From: JAPOXR01 sp964291445
GTDB lineage: Bacteria; Pseudomonadota; Alphaproteobacteria; Rhodobacterales; Rhodobacteraceae
NCBI GenBank assembly: GCA_964291445.2
Contig: OZ219864.1
Location: 434,001 to 498,000, forward strand
Length of the DNA: 64,000 nucleotides
Direction: 5' to 3'
In this document: piece by piece, positions 33,786 through 43,891 of the stretch
How positions within the stretch are numbered: position 1 is the stretch's first letter
Layout: every line of letters begins with the position of its first letter
The notes under the pieces: model-generated
Database searches by the model: none
Seen by the model: only the letters and a program-made list of their open reading frames with translations
Told to the model about the DNA's origin: nothing
Position numbers and translations under genes: made by a program

Positions 33786-35336
33786 ATGTCCAGACGAGCC
33801 AGTCGGAGGAGCGGGGGCCACCGAGCAAACCTGGAGCGCAGTTCGCGCACTGCCATCAACCAGATGGATTGGCGTATACCGGTCAACACCGACAGGCCGA
33901 CCGAACCCCTTGACGAGGAAGGAATCGAGGCCATCCATGACGGCGCCATGCGGGTGCTGGAAGAGATCGGCATCGAGTTCCTGAACACCGAATCGACCGC
34001 AATTCTGGAAGAGGCGGGTTGCACCGTCGATGGCACCAATGTCCGCATGGGGCGTGACTTCGTCATGGAAATGATCGAACTCGCCCCCGAAACGTTCACC
34101 ATCACGCCCCGCAACACCGACCGGCGGGTCACCATCGGCGGCAAGCACATCGTGTTCGGCAATGTCTCCTCGCCACCGAACAGCTATGATCTGGACAATG
34201 GCAAGCAGGTCGGCACCCGCCGCAGCTTCCAGGATTTGCTCAAGCTGACCCAGTATTTCAACTGCATTCACCTGGCATGCGGCTACCCGGTGGAGCCGGT
34301 GGATCTGCATCCGTCGATTCGCCATCTCGACTGCCTCTTCGACAAGCTGACCCTCACCGACAAACCGGTGCATGCCTATTCCCTGGGCAAGGAGCGGATC
34401 GAGGATGTCATGGAAATGGTTCGCATTGCCGGCGGGCTGACCGATGATGAATTCGAGCAGGCACCGAGAGTCTTCACCAACATCAACTCCACCTCGCCCC
34501 TCAAGCACGATTTGCCGATGCTCGACGGGGCCATGCGCATGGCCCGCCGTGGCCAGGCGGTGTTCATCTCGCCCTTCACCCTGGCCGGGGCCATGGCGCC
34601 GGTGACAATGGCGGGGGCCGTCACGCAGTCAATCGCCGAGGGGCTGGCAGCCATCGCCCTGATGCAGGTGGTCCGGCCCGGAACGCCTTGCGTGTTCGGA
34701 ACCTTCACCTCGAATGTCGACATGCGCTCCGGTGCCCCGGCCTTCGGCACCCCGGAATACATGCGGGCCACCCAGATGACCGGCCAGATGTGCCGTCTCT
34801 ACCGGCTTCCCCTGCGTGCCTCCAACGCCTGCGCCGCCAATGTGCCCGACGGGCAGTCGGTCTGGGAAAGCAGCAACTCGCTGTGGTCGGCGGTGCAATC
34901 CGGTGTCAACGTGGTCTACCACGCCGCCGGATGGCTGGAGGGTGGCCTCATCGCCTGCCCGGAAAAATTCGTCATGGATTGCGAAATCCTGCAGCAGATC
35001 CAGCGATATTTCGAGGCGGCCCTGACCGCGACCGCCGCGGAGGACATCGCCATCGACGCCATACGCGAGGTTGGATGCAACGGGCATTTCTTCGGCGCCT
35101 CGCACACGCAGGAGCGGTATTCCACCGCCTTCTACGAACCCTTCATGAGCGACTGGCGCAATTTCGAGGCCTGGGAAGCCGAGGGCGGGGTCTGGACCGC
35201 CCGGCGAGCCAACGGCCTCTACAAGGCGATCCTGGCCGATTACGAGCCGCCGCCGCTCGATGCGGCAATCCGGCAGGAACTCGAGGAATTCGTCGACCGG
35301 CGCAAACGCGAGGGCGGCGCGCCAACCGATTTCTGA
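33786..35336 (+). CDS. MttB-family (non-pyrrolysine) methyltransferase
   Basis: 516 residues of the trimethylamine methyltransferase superfamily (TIM barrel). The N-terminus is basic (RRASRRSGGHRA), as usual in alphaproteobacterial members. Conserved blocks include DWRIPVNTDRPTEPLDEEGI, LEEIGIEFLN, HAYSLGKERIEDVMEMVRIA, SPFTLAGAMAPVTMAGA and GNHF-like GCNGHFFGASHTQ. No in-frame TAG interrupts it, so it is a non-pyrrolysine homologue. Characterised relatives demethylate glycine betaine, proline betaine or carnitine onto a corrinoid protein. No corrinoid protein or reductive activase is adjacent, so its partner must be elsewhere. Confidence 0.93.
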   Translation: MSRRASRRSGGHRANLERSSRTAINQMDWRIPVNTDRPTEPLDEEGIEAIHDGAMRVLEEIGIEFLNTESTAILEEAGCTVDGTNVRMGRDFVMEMIELAPETFTITPRNTDRRVTIGGKHIVFGNVSSPPNSYDLDNGKQVGTRRSFQDLLKLTQYFNCIHLACGYPVEPVDLHPSIRHLDCLFDKLTLTDKPVHAYSLGKERIEDVMEMVRIAGGLTDDEFEQAPRVFTNINSTSPLKHDLPMLDGAMRMARRGQAVFISPFTLAGAMAPVTMAGAVTQSIAEGLAAIALMQVVRPGTPCVFGTFTSNVDMRSGAPAFGTPEYMRATQMTGQMCRLYRLPLRASNACAANVPDGQSVWESSNSLWSAVQSGVNVVYHAAGWLEGGLIACPEKFVMDCEILQQIQRYFEAALTATAAEDIAIDAIREVGCNGHFFGASHTQERYSTAFYEPFMSDWRNFEAWEAEGGVWTARRANGLYKAILADYEPPPLDAAIRQELEEFVDRRKREGGAPTDF

Positions 35337-35399
35337 CCGGCAGGCGGACCCGGTCAGCTGCGCCTCGTACTGGCCGGCTCGATGCCGCCCGGGACCCAG

Positions 35400-37835
35400 T
35401 CAGCCTCGCAGGCGGCCTCCCGTGGCCTCGGTGACCCTGGCGGTGATGTCGGAACAGATCTCGTCCAGCTCCGCCTCGCGGAGGGTCGCCTTCACCGGCT
35501 GGATTCGAACCCCGACTGCCAGCGACTTGCTGCCAGCGCCGAACTGTTTCTCGGCATCCTTCCCCGCATATTCGTCGAAGACTTCGACCGATTCGATGAT
35601 CTTGCGAAACCTGGACCGGTAGACAGCCCGCACCAGATCGGCCGCCATCACCTCCTCGCCAACCACGAACGCAAAATCCCGCTCGACCGCCTGCAGGTCG
35701 CTGACCAGCAGCGCCGGCCTGGTGCGGCCCCGCGACCTCGGCATCGGCACCTCGTCCAGGAATACCGTGAACGCCACCGCCCTGCCCCGGACTCCTGCCG
35801 CCTCGAGAATGCGCGGATGCAACTCCCCGAATGTCGCCAGCTTCATTCCGGGCCTGACGAAGGCGACTCCCGACCGTCCCGGATGCCACCAACAAGGTGC
35901 ATCGGTGGAAAATTTGAGAGTGCCGGGGCCGCCAATTGCCGCCATCACCGATTGGCAGTCGGCCTTGGCATCATAGAGGTCCGACCCCCTTGCCGGCCCA
36001 TGCGGATTGCGGCCGGTCACGGCGCCGGCAATCACCCCGGCCGCCTGCATCGATTGCTGTCCCGGCTCGCCGCCGAAGAAAACCGGGCCGACCTCGAAGA
36101 GTGACAGCTCGCCTGCGCCCCGTGACTGGTTGCGGGCAACGGCACGCAGCAATCCCGGCAGCAAATCCGGACGCATGACGTCCAGTTCCGACGATATCGG
36201 GTTCTCCAGCTCGACCAATTCCTGATCGCCGGCACACATTGCGGCAAGCTCACGGTCGGCAAAGGAATAGGTCACGCATTCATGATATCCGAGTGCGGCA
36301 ATGGTCCTTCGGGCCATGCGTTCCCGTTTCTGCACCGGGGTCAGGATCGGGTCGCTGACCTGCTGTCCAAATCTTGGCAGCGGTTTGCCCTCAAGCCTGG
36401 CAAGCGATGCAATCCTGGCAATCTCCTCGACAAGATCGGCCTCGCCGCTGATGTCCGGCCGCCATGAGGGCGCCACCGTCTCGATGATTTCGCCATTCAG
36501 GACCGGCGAAAACCCCAGCGCCGAGAGTATTCGCAGCTGCTCACCGGTCTCCACCGCCATGCCCACCAATGCCGCGGTCCGGCCAACCCGGAGATCGTAG
36601 CGGCGGGGCGACCGCGACGCCGAGCCATCATGACCGACATCCGACGCCTCGCCGCCGCAAATATCGAGGATCATCCGGGTTGCCAGCTCCAGCCCCTCCT
36701 CGGCAAATTGCGGATCGACGCCGCGCTCGAACCGGTAGCGGGCATCGGAGTTGATCTTGAGTTTCCTGCCGGTTGCCGCGGTCAGCACCGGGTCCCAGAG
36801 GGCACTCTCCAGGAACACATTCGTTGTCTCCCCGGTGCAACCCGTGCCGAGTCCGCCCATGATCCCGGCTATGCTCTCCGGACCGTTGTCGTCGGAAATC
36901 AGCATCATGCCGGACTCCATCCGGTACTCGGTCCCATCCAGGGCCAGGATGGTCTCGCTACCGCTGGCCGGATGAATGCGCAGCCCCCCGCACAGGTTGT
37001 CAACATCGAATGCATGGAGCGGCCGGTTGCGGTCGAAGGTCACGTAGTTTGTGATGTCGACAACGGCCGAAATCGGCCGCAGCCCGATCGCACGCAACCG
37101 TCCCTGCAGCCAGTCGGGCGATTGACAATTGTCGGCGCCGCGGATGACCCGGCCGAAAAACGCCGGGCACCCTTCCCCCGCCGCCGAAGGATGAATGGTG
37201 ATCGATACCGGGCAGGGAAACTGCCCCTCAACCGGCGCGACCGCGGATGGCACCATCGTCCCGAGGCCGCGCGCCGCCAGGTCGCGGGCAATTCCCCTGA
37301 CCCCAAGGCCATCCGGTCGATTCGGTGTCACCGCGATCTCGATCGCCGGATCGTCCATCCCCCGGTAATCGATGAACCGCTCGCCGAGCGGCGCATCCGC
37401 CGGCAGGTCGATGATGCCGTCATGCTCATCGGAAATCTTCAACTCCCGCTCCGAACACAGCATGCCATTGCTCTCGACGCCGCGGATACTGCTCTTGCCG
37501 AGCAGGAGCCCGGTTCCGGGAATCCGCACCCCGACCGGCGCAAACACCCCGATCATGCCGGCACGGGCATTCGGTGCGCCGCACACGACGCTGACCTTGC
37601 TGCTGTCGCCTCCCGGCCCGTCCGGCCAGATTTCCACCAGGCAGACCCGGAGCCTGTCGGCATCCGGATGCGCCTCCGCCGCCAGCACGCGGCAGATTGT
37701 GAACGCGCCCATCTCCGATGCAGGATCGTCGATTCCCTCGACCTCGAAGCCGATATCGGTCAGCGCCTCGCAAATCGCCTCGAGACCGGCATCCGTCTGC
37801 AGGTGGTCCTTGAGCCATGACAGGGTGAATTTCAT
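35400..37835 (-). CDS. pheT: Phenylalanine--tRNA ligase, beta subunit
   Basis: 811 residues, full length. Begins MKFTLSWLKDHL, followed by the EMAP/OB-fold tRNA-binding part (about 40-150, with HPDADRLRVC and VVCGAPNARAGM), the B3/B4 editing region (TPNRPDGLG...), the B5 domain, the synthetase-like core (about 480-700) and a C-terminal ferredoxin-fold anticodon-binding domain (DLQAVERDFAFVV to the end). Works as an alpha2-beta2 tetramer with PheS. pheS, normally directly upstream, is not found; the upstream 912 bases are non-coding. Confidence 0.96.
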   Translation of the reverse strand: MKFTLSWLKDHLQTDAGLEAICEALTDIGFEVEGIDDPASEMGAFTICRVLAAEAHPDADRLRVCLVEIWPDGPGGDSSKVSVVCGAPNARAGMIGVFAPVGVRIPGTGLLLGKSSIRGVESNGMLCSERELKISDEHDGIIDLPADAPLGERFIDYRGMDDPAIEIAVTPNRPDGLGVRGIARDLAARGLGTMVPSAVAPVEGQFPCPVSITIHPSAAGEGCPAFFGRVIRGADNCQSPDWLQGRLRAIGLRPISAVVDITNYVTFDRNRPLHAFDVDNLCGGLRIHPASGSETILALDGTEYRMESGMMLISDDNGPESIAGIMGGLGTGCTGETTNVFLESALWDPVLTAATGRKLKINSDARYRFERGVDPQFAEEGLELATRMILDICGGEASDVGHDGSASRSPRRYDLRVGRTAALVGMAVETGEQLRILSALGFSPVLNGEIIETVAPSWRPDISGEADLVEEIARIASLARLEGKPLPRFGQQVSDPILTPVQKRERMARRTIAALGYHECVTYSFADRELAAMCAGDQELVELENPISSELDVMRPDLLPGLLRAVARNQSRGAGELSLFEVGPVFFGGEPGQQSMQAAGVIAGAVTGRNPHGPARGSDLYDAKADCQSVMAAIGGPGTLKFSTDAPCWWHPGRSGVAFVRPGMKLATFGELHPRILEAAGVRGRAVAFTVFLDEVPMPRSRGRTRPALLVSDLQAVERDFAFVVGEEVMAADLVRAVYRSRFRKIIESVEVFDEYAGKDAEKQFGAGSKSLAVGVRIQPVKATLREAELDEICSDITARVTEATGGRLRG

Positions 37836-38747
37836 CTCGGTCGATCATCCATGGTCAATTGCGGGTGCCTCTTTACTTCGGAACGCATTGGCTGACTACC
37901 CATATCAGCCAGACCCCGGAGCGATCATTGTTGAAAGCGACCCCCGCATCTGCCGGACCCGCCCAATGGGATCACCGGGCCTGCCAGGCTGCGCCGCCTC
38001 CGTTCTCCCACCCATGGTCTGTCGCTCTGGACGCTGCCTCGCGTGCAGCCCGGAGAAGAGATCCGCAGCTTGGCCGGATGACCTTCCCCCTGGTCCCTAC
38101 AACAGGATATCCGCAATTCCTTGCGCTGCCTGGAGCCGGCATCGGAAAACGGGGTCTGCACACGGGCAACACCGGTGTCGGGTTGCGATCGGCAACACCA
38201 TTCCGGGAACGCTGCCAGGAGGCCAAACAAGCCATTTGACGGCCGGCAATCAAGAGTGGATCAAGAAAAATGTCGAGATCATGAGAGATTGAAGTTATTG
38301 ATAAACAAGAACTAAATCCCAACCAACCGGCGGACATGCCCCAATCATCAAGAGTGGATCAAGAAAATCACGCCCAACCGGGATAATAACCTGCCCTCGG
38401 ATGGGCCTCGTCGACGTGCTTGAATTACACAGGTCATCGAGGCTGCCGATGCCCAAGTCTCGTCCCGGGCAGGTGTCCGCTCCCGAAAACCACGGTGTTG
38501 CGGGCCAAATCCATCTCCCGCATGACCCGCCCTTGCGGGCAGCCCTTTCGAATTTCCCCGGCCATTGCATGTCCGCCAGAATGTGAATGAATTCGGATTT
38601 GGTGCCCGGCGCCAATCCAGCCCCGGCGACAAACCCGTTTTCATCTCGAGCATACCCGGAGGAATGGACGGTTGACCCTGTCCTGCCCAGCCACCCGCGG
38701 CACGCCAATCCGGCATCTCCCCGGCCCCGCCAGATCACGACACCCCC
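37836..38747. other. Long intergenic region upstream of pheT
   Basis: About 910 bases between the divergent ends: pheT starts at the left edge and the giant surface-protein locus stops at the right edge, both on the minus strand. I see no credible gene, and pheS is not here. A pair of 21-bp direct repeats lies at 38249 and 38349, inside a stretch that is AT-richer than its surroundings (38250-38330). Confidence 0.5.
38249..38369. repeat. Two 21-bp direct repeats exactly 100 bp apart
   Basis: The 21 bases at 38249-38269 (beginning atcaagagtggatcaag) recur exactly at 38349-38369. Each contains an internal near-repeat, atcaagag/atcaagaa. They could be a regulator-binding pair or remnants of a small duplicated element. 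Confidence 0.8.
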
Positions 38748-41315
38748 TCACCACCGCACCGTCATGCCCAGACCGACACCGTGCACCGGCTGTGCCGCTG
38801 CGCTCTCCCTTCGCGTCGCAACAAGGCCGATGGACAAATCTGGTGCGCCTGTCGCCTCGGAGGTCAGCCGCCAGCCAACCCTGAAGTCGCGCGCCTCTTC
38901 GGCCAGACTCAGCCCGACAAGCGGGGTGAAGGTGAAGCGGCCAGCCAGCGCCGGCAACCCGTAGGCGGCTTCGGCGCTGCGGCTGAAGCCGGAGGCGCCG
39001 CTGCGCGCGGAGAGCGGTTCGGGCGTGAACAGCGCGTTGAGACCGCCTTCAGGCTGGCTGCCAGCATCCTGGCGCAGCGAGACCGAGAGGCCGCGCGCCG
39101 AGTCCGGCTGCGGATCAAAGCTGAAGGCGGCAGCAAATCCCCGGTCCTTGATGTCATCGTCATCATGGACGATCAGTGTACGTGCCGACAGGTCGAGCGA
39201 AAGGCCGCGCCCCGGATCTGTCCAGACCAGTCCGCCGCCGAGCTCGACCCCGAGGCCGGTCTCGGCATCGCCGCCATCATGGCGGGCACCGATCTCCAGC
39301 CGTGGCGCCAGCCAGCTGCCGTGCTCGAGGGGAATCTGCCAGCCGGCCTCGAGGCCGGCCCGCAGCCGCGTCACCGTGGCGCTTGATGCTGCAAGCTCGT
39401 GCGTCTTCTCCGAGCGGGTGCGGGACCAGAGCATGTCCGAGGTGAACGCCAGCGAGAGGTTCGAGCCCTGCCCAACCGTGATCACGTCGCCCCGGAGGCC
39501 AGCCGCGGCCATCGACCAGGAGATGTCGGCAGAAAGCGTGCCGCCCACCTCCGGCTTCAGCGTCACCTCGCCGCTGCCATGGCCGAGCGCGCCCCAGAGC
39601 CGCAATCGTTCCGAGACCTGCAACGACGCATAAGGCAGCACCGCCGTCATTGTCGCCTTTACCGTACCGCCGCCTTCGCGGACGGCCTCGCCGCAGGGGG
39701 TCTGCCCCACGGTGTCGGCCGGGCAGGGTCTGGCCTGCGTATCGGAATAGCCGCCCTTGCCGCTGCTCTGCATGAAGGCCAGCCCAAGGAGCCAGCCATC
39801 GCGGACGTAGTCGGCGCCGAGCATGGCGGTGGTGGTCTCGCCGTCGAGCGAGAAGGCGCCTTCCTGCCCGTCGAAACTCGACTGTGCCGTTCGTCCCCAG
39901 AGGGCAAGACTGCCGCCGGTCGCGGTCTCGCCGGTAGTGGTGAAGCTGCTGCCAAGGAGCACCTCCCTGGCGGTCATGGCAACGGGAGTCGAGGGGTTGC
40001 TGCCGGAATCGGCATCGAAGGCAATTGCGGTGTCGGACCGGGCCGTATGGCCAAACGATCGGCCCGATCCGGAATTCCCAGGGGTCGGTCCGGGATCATC
40101 GAGGGCGAGTGCCTTTCCGGCGACCGTGCCCTGCATGCCTGTGCTCCGCGAGGCTGTGATGCGCCCGGCGATGCCGTCGAGGGCTTGCTCGGCCATGCCG
40201 CGGCCGAACCGGCCCAACCAGGCCGCCAGCATCGGGTCCGACCTGTCGTCATTGTCGGTAATGGTGATCAAGGCCTTGGTAATGGTCAGCATGCCGGAGC
40301 TACCCGTGACATCGATCGTCTCATTCTCCTCGTGCACGACGTCGTCGGTGGGCTCAAGATCGAAGGCCCCGGCCTTGCTTGCATCCCCCGCGGCGATGGT
40401 GATGTCGAAACTCGACACCGCCGTGTAGTCCGTGCCCGAGATGGCGGTGCCGCCGCCCACGCTCACCGTCACCGTCTTCGCATCCACGTAGCGCGTGGCG
40501 CCGTTCACGGTTGCCGTCACGGTGATCTCGGTCTCGCCATCCCCCTCGCCGACCGTGGCCGGCGATACCGAGAGCGTGATGCCGGTGGGTGCCGCGTCGT
40601 CATCGGTGATGGTGAGGGTCTGGTTGGTCGGGTTGGCCACCCCGCTGCCGCTGGCGGTGGCCGAGACCGTCACGTTCTTGTTCGGGGCGTCCACGTCATT
40701 GTCCACCGCGGTAATCGTCACCGTGCCGGTGCTGGTCGTCGCACCGGCAGCAATCGTCAAGGTCTTGTTGGCGCTCACCGTGAAATCGCCCGCGACCTTG
40801 TCGGCGCCCGCAGCTGCCGCCACCGTAACCGTCACCGCCGAACTCGACTCGCCCGAAAGCGTCGCCGTCACCGTGCTCGTACTCGTGGAACCACCCTCGC
40901 TGATGGTGGCTGGCGTCAACACCAGGGTGACCGTGGGCGTGTCCTCCTCATCCGTGATGGTGAGAGAGGTCCCGGTCACCGACACGTTGGTGAGTGTCCC
41001 GTCCAGGCTGATGGTCTCGCTGCCCTCGTGCCGGGCGTCATCGGTCGGCGTCAGCGTGAACTCCTCATAGCCGCTCTCGGCGCCGGCATCGATGGTGATG
41101 TTCCTCCTCATGACCTCCGCGTAGTCTGTGCCCTCGGTTGCGCTGTCGGAATCCGCGCCCACTTCCAGCGTCACTGTCTTGGTCTCGACAAACCGCGTCT
41201 CGCCGGTGATGGTTGCTGTCACCCTCACGGTCTTGCGCCGCCATCCTCGGCGATGGCGTCGACAAACCGCGTCTCGCCGGTGATGGTTGCTGTCACCCTG
41301 ACGGTCTTGGCGCAT
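38748..41315 (-). CDS. Calx-beta autotransporter, C-terminal part with beta-barrel
   Basis: 855 codons forming the 3' end of the giant locus that starts at 54227. After frame entry near 41240 come about three Calx-beta-like repeats (to about residue 355). A linker follows (DPMLAAWLGRFGRGMAEQALDGIAGRI), then a roughly 390-residue autotransporter barrel. The barrel is recognised from alternating strands such as GGSLALWGRT, GWLLGLAFMQSSG, LRLWGALGHGSGEVTL, SWLAPRLEIGARHDGG, SLDLSARTLI and the terminal aromatic residue in LGMTVRW. The barrel would sit in the outer membrane and export the repeats. There is no start codon of its own. The frame differs from that of the upstream part, so as read it is a disconnected fragment of one protein. 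Confidence 0.85.
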   Translation of the reverse strand: MRQDRQGDSNHHRRDAVCRRHRRGWRRKTVRVTATITGETRFVETKTVTLEVGADSDSATEGTDYAEVMRRNITIDAGAESGYEEFTLTPTDDARHEGSETISLDGTLTNVSVTGTSLTITDEEDTPTVTLVLTPATISEGGSTSTSTVTATLSGESSSAVTVTVAAAAGADKVAGDFTVSANKTLTIAAGATTSTGTVTITAVDNDVDAPNKNVTVSATASGSGVANPTNQTLTITDDDAAPTGITLSVSPATVGEGDGETEITVTATVNGATRYVDAKTVTVSVGGGTAISGTDYTAVSSFDITIAAGDASKAGAFDLEPTDDVVHEENETIDVTGSSGMLTITKALITITDNDDRSDPMLAAWLGRFGRGMAEQALDGIAGRITASRSTGMQGTVAGKALALDDPGPTPGNSGSGRSFGHTARSDTAIAFDADSGSNPSTPVAMTAREVLLGSSFTTTGETATGGSLALWGRTAQSSFDGQEGAFSLDGETTTAMLGADYVRDGWLLGLAFMQSSGKGGYSDTQARPCPADTVGQTPCGEAVREGGGTVKATMTAVLPYASLQVSERLRLWGALGHGSGEVTLKPEVGGTLSADISWSMAAAGLRGDVITVGQGSNLSLAFTSDMLWSRTRSEKTHELAASSATVTRLRAGLEAGWQIPLEHGSWLAPRLEIGARHDGGDAETGLGVELGGGLVWTDPGRGLSLDLSARTLIVHDDDDIKDRGFAAAFSFDPQPDSARGLSVSLRQDAGSQPEGGLNALFTPEPLSARSGASGFSRSAEAAYGLPALAGRFTFTPLVGLSLAEEARDFRVGWRLTSEATGAPDLSIGLVATRRESAAAQPVHGVGLGMTVRW
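41185..41309. repeat. Imperfect 74-bp tandem duplication inside the giant gene
   Basis: The 51 bases at 41185-41235 recur at 41259-41309 with one visible mismatch, a period of 74 bp. Since 74 is not a multiple of three, the duplication shifts the reading frame. It joins the fragment ending at 41225 to that starting near 41240. Confidence 0.8.
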
Positions 41316-42304
41316 CCATCCTCGACGATGGTGGTTTGCGTGCCGTCCGTGCCCGTGTCCGCATCCACCGACAGCGTCAGCGCCGTCGGTGCCCCGTCAT
41401 CATCGGTCAGGGTGATCGTGGCATCCGTCACCGTCACGCCGCTCAGCGTCCCGTCCAGGGAGATGGTCTCGCTGCCTTCATGCAGTACGTCCTGCGTCGG
41501 CGTCAGCGTGAACTCCGCATAGCCGCTCTCGGCGCCGGCATCGATGGTGATGCTCTGGCGCGTGACCTCCGCGTAGTCGGTGGCCTCGGTGGCGCTGTCG
41601 GTACCCGCGCCTACCTCCACCGTCACCGTCTTGGTCTCGGTGAAGGTCGAACTACCGTCAAGGGTCGCCGTCACCCGCACCTTCTTGGCGCCGCCATCCT
41701 CTTCCAGAGAGGTCTGGGTTCCCGGCGTCCCCATATCCGCGTCCACCGACAGCGTCAGTGCCGTCGGCGCGGCATCGTCGTCGTTAATGGTGATCGAGGC
41801 CTTGGTAATGGTCAGCATGCCGGAGCTACCCGTGACATCGATCGTCTCAATCTCCTCGTGCACGACATCGTCAGCGGGCGTCAGGTCGAAGGTGCCGGCC
41901 TTGCTTGCATCGCCAGCGGCGATGGTGATGTCGAAGCTCGACACCTCGTCGTAGTCCGTTCCCGATGTCGCGGTGCCGCCGCCGACGCTCACCGTCACCG
42001 TCTTCGCATCCACGTAGCGCGTGGTGGCGGTCACGGTGGCGGTCACGGTGATCTCGGTCTCGCCATCCCCCTCGCCGACCGTGGCCGGCGATACCGAGAG
42101 CGTGATGCCGGTGGGGGCGTCGTCATCGTCGGTGATAGTCAGGGTCTGGTCTGCCGGGTTCGCCACCCCGCCGCCGCTGGCAGTGGCCGAGACCGTCACA
42201 CTCTTGTTCGGCGCATCCACGTCATTATCCACCGCGGTGATCGTCACCGTGCCGGTGCTGGTCGTCGTGCCGGCAGCAATCGTCAAGGTCTTGTTGGTGC
42301 TCAC
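41225..42304 (-). pseudogene. Calx-beta repeat fragment of the giant surface protein
   Basis: An open stretch of 359 codons in a frame different from both neighbours. It holds about three Calx-beta repeats of the same type as upstream (for example TGTVTITAVDNDVDAPNKSVTV, ADQTLTITDDDDAPTGITLSV, SGYAEFTLTPTQDVLHEGSE). It ends at DAIAEDGGARP, where the 74-bp duplication breaks the frame. No translation signals of its own; part of the broken locus 38748-54227. Confidence 0.75.
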
Positions 42305-42908
42305 CGTGAAATCGTCGGCAGCGGTGCCTGCCCCCCGCCGCCGCGGCCACCGTCACCGTCACCGCCGCGCTCGACTCGCCCGAGAGGGTCGCCGTCACTG
42401 TGCTCGTGTTCGTGGAGCCACCCTCGTTGATGGTGGCTGGCGTCAACATCAAGGTGACCGTGGGCGCTACATCGTCGTCGTCGGTGATGGTAAGAATCCG
42501 ACTGTCCGGGTTGGAGACGCCGCTGATGCCGCCGCTGGCGATGGCCGAGACCGTCACGCTCTTGTTCGGTGCGTCCACTCTATTGTCCACCGCGGTGATT
42601 TTCACCGTACCGGTGCTGGCGGTCGCACCCGCAGCAATCTTCAAGGTCTTGTTGGTGCTCACCGTGAAATCGTCGGCGACCGTGTCGGCACCCGGCGATG
42701 CCACTACCGTCAGGGTCACCGCAACGCTCGCCTTGCCCGAGAGGGTCGCCGTCACTGTGCTGGCGGTCGTGCCATTCCCGCTCTCGTTGATGGTGGTGGG
42801 CGTCAACACCAGGGTGATCCGTCGGCGTGTCCTCATCGTCGGTAATGGTGATGGCCGTCCCGGTGACGGTGAGGCCGTTGAGCGTGCCTTCAATGCTGAT
42901 GCCCTCAC
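42225..42908 (-). pseudogene. Calx-beta repeat fragment of the giant surface protein
   Basis: 227 codons containing two Calx-beta repeats (TPTTINESGNGTTASTVTATLSG..., SNPDSRILTITDDDDVAPTVTLML...). The frame returns to that of the 5' part but breaks near 42330, where the expected SPAAGAD-type sequence is replaced at a run of six C (tgccccccgcc). The continuation lies in the next fragment's frame. Confidence 0.75.
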
Positions 42909-43891
42909 TCGGGCTCATCTATGTCGTCATCGGTCGGCGTCAGCGTGAACTCCACATAGCTGCTCGAGGCGCCGGCATTGATGGTGATGCTCTTGCTCGT
43001 GACCCTCCGTGTAGTCCGATGCCCTCCTCGGCGCCGTCGGCGTCCGCACCCACCTCGACCGTCACCGTCTTTGCCGTCGGTGAAGGTCGAACTGCCGCCA
43101 AGCGTCGCCGTCACCCCGCACCGTCTTGGCGCCGCCATCCTCGGCCAGGGAGGTCTGGCGCGTTGTTCGGTGCCCGTATCCGCGTCCACCGTAAGCCTCA
43201 GTGCCGGAGTGGGCGCCGTCATCGTCGTCGTTGATGGTGCCGGTGGCCTGGTTGTCAGTGGATATCGTGCCGCCGACCGCTCGGTCAGCTCGACACAAGA
43301 CACCGTGTCTCGTTGCCCTCGTGCAGACTGTCCTCGTCATGGTCCACCGACGGTGATCGTCACCGTGCCGGTCTGGTGGTCGCACCCGCCGCAATGTCAG
43401 GGTCGGTGGTCACCGTGAAATCGCTCGCGACCGTGTCGCCACCGTCAGGGTCACCGCAACGCCTTGCGACAGCGTCGCCGTCAGGGTGGTGGTGGCTTGG
43501 CTCAACGTGACCGGGGCAGCGTTCGTGCCTTCCGAGACCTCCACCGTCACCGCTGCACTCCACTTGCCCGAGAATGTCGCCGTCACCGTGCTGGCGGTCG
43601 TGGAACCACTCTCGTTGATGGTGGTGGGCGTCGGCCACCAGTCGGTGACCGTCGGCGTGTGCCCTCGTCGTCGGTGATGGTGATCGTGGCCCAGGTCCCG
43701 GTCACAGCGAGGCCGGTCAGCGTGCCTTCGATGCTGATGCCCTCACTCGGCTCGTCTATAGCCGCGTCGTCGGTCCGGCGTGAGCGGTTGAAGTCCACAT
43801 AGCCGCTCGAGGCAGCCGGCATCGATGGTGATGCTCTTGCTCGTGACCGTCGTGTAGTCGATGCCCTCCTCGGCGCCGTCGGCGTCCGCAC
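42905..43891 (-). pseudogene. Scrambled Calx-beta repeats with clustered frame changes
   Basis: About 1 kb in which recognisable Calx-beta pieces hop among all three minus-strand frames. Examples are SGYVDF...DDAAIDEPSEGISIEGTL in 43583-43891 and SSSYVEFTLTPTDDDIDE in 42905-43303, with further pieces in 43062-43394 and 43360-43638. At least six single-base changes are needed to read through. Flanking repeats of the same family are intact for over 10 kb, so the damage is local: either decay or a consensus error in a region of near-identical repeats. Confidence 0.7.

Noticed and set aside
33786..35336. Pyrrolysine-containing MttB
   Set aside because: The frame is continuous without an internal TAG, and the length is complete.
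39399..41522. 707-codon plus-strand open frame opposite the autotransporter
   Set aside because: His/Arg/Gly-rich shadow of the repeat gene; no motif and no ribosome binding site. The same holds for 50283-52250 and 45555-46820.
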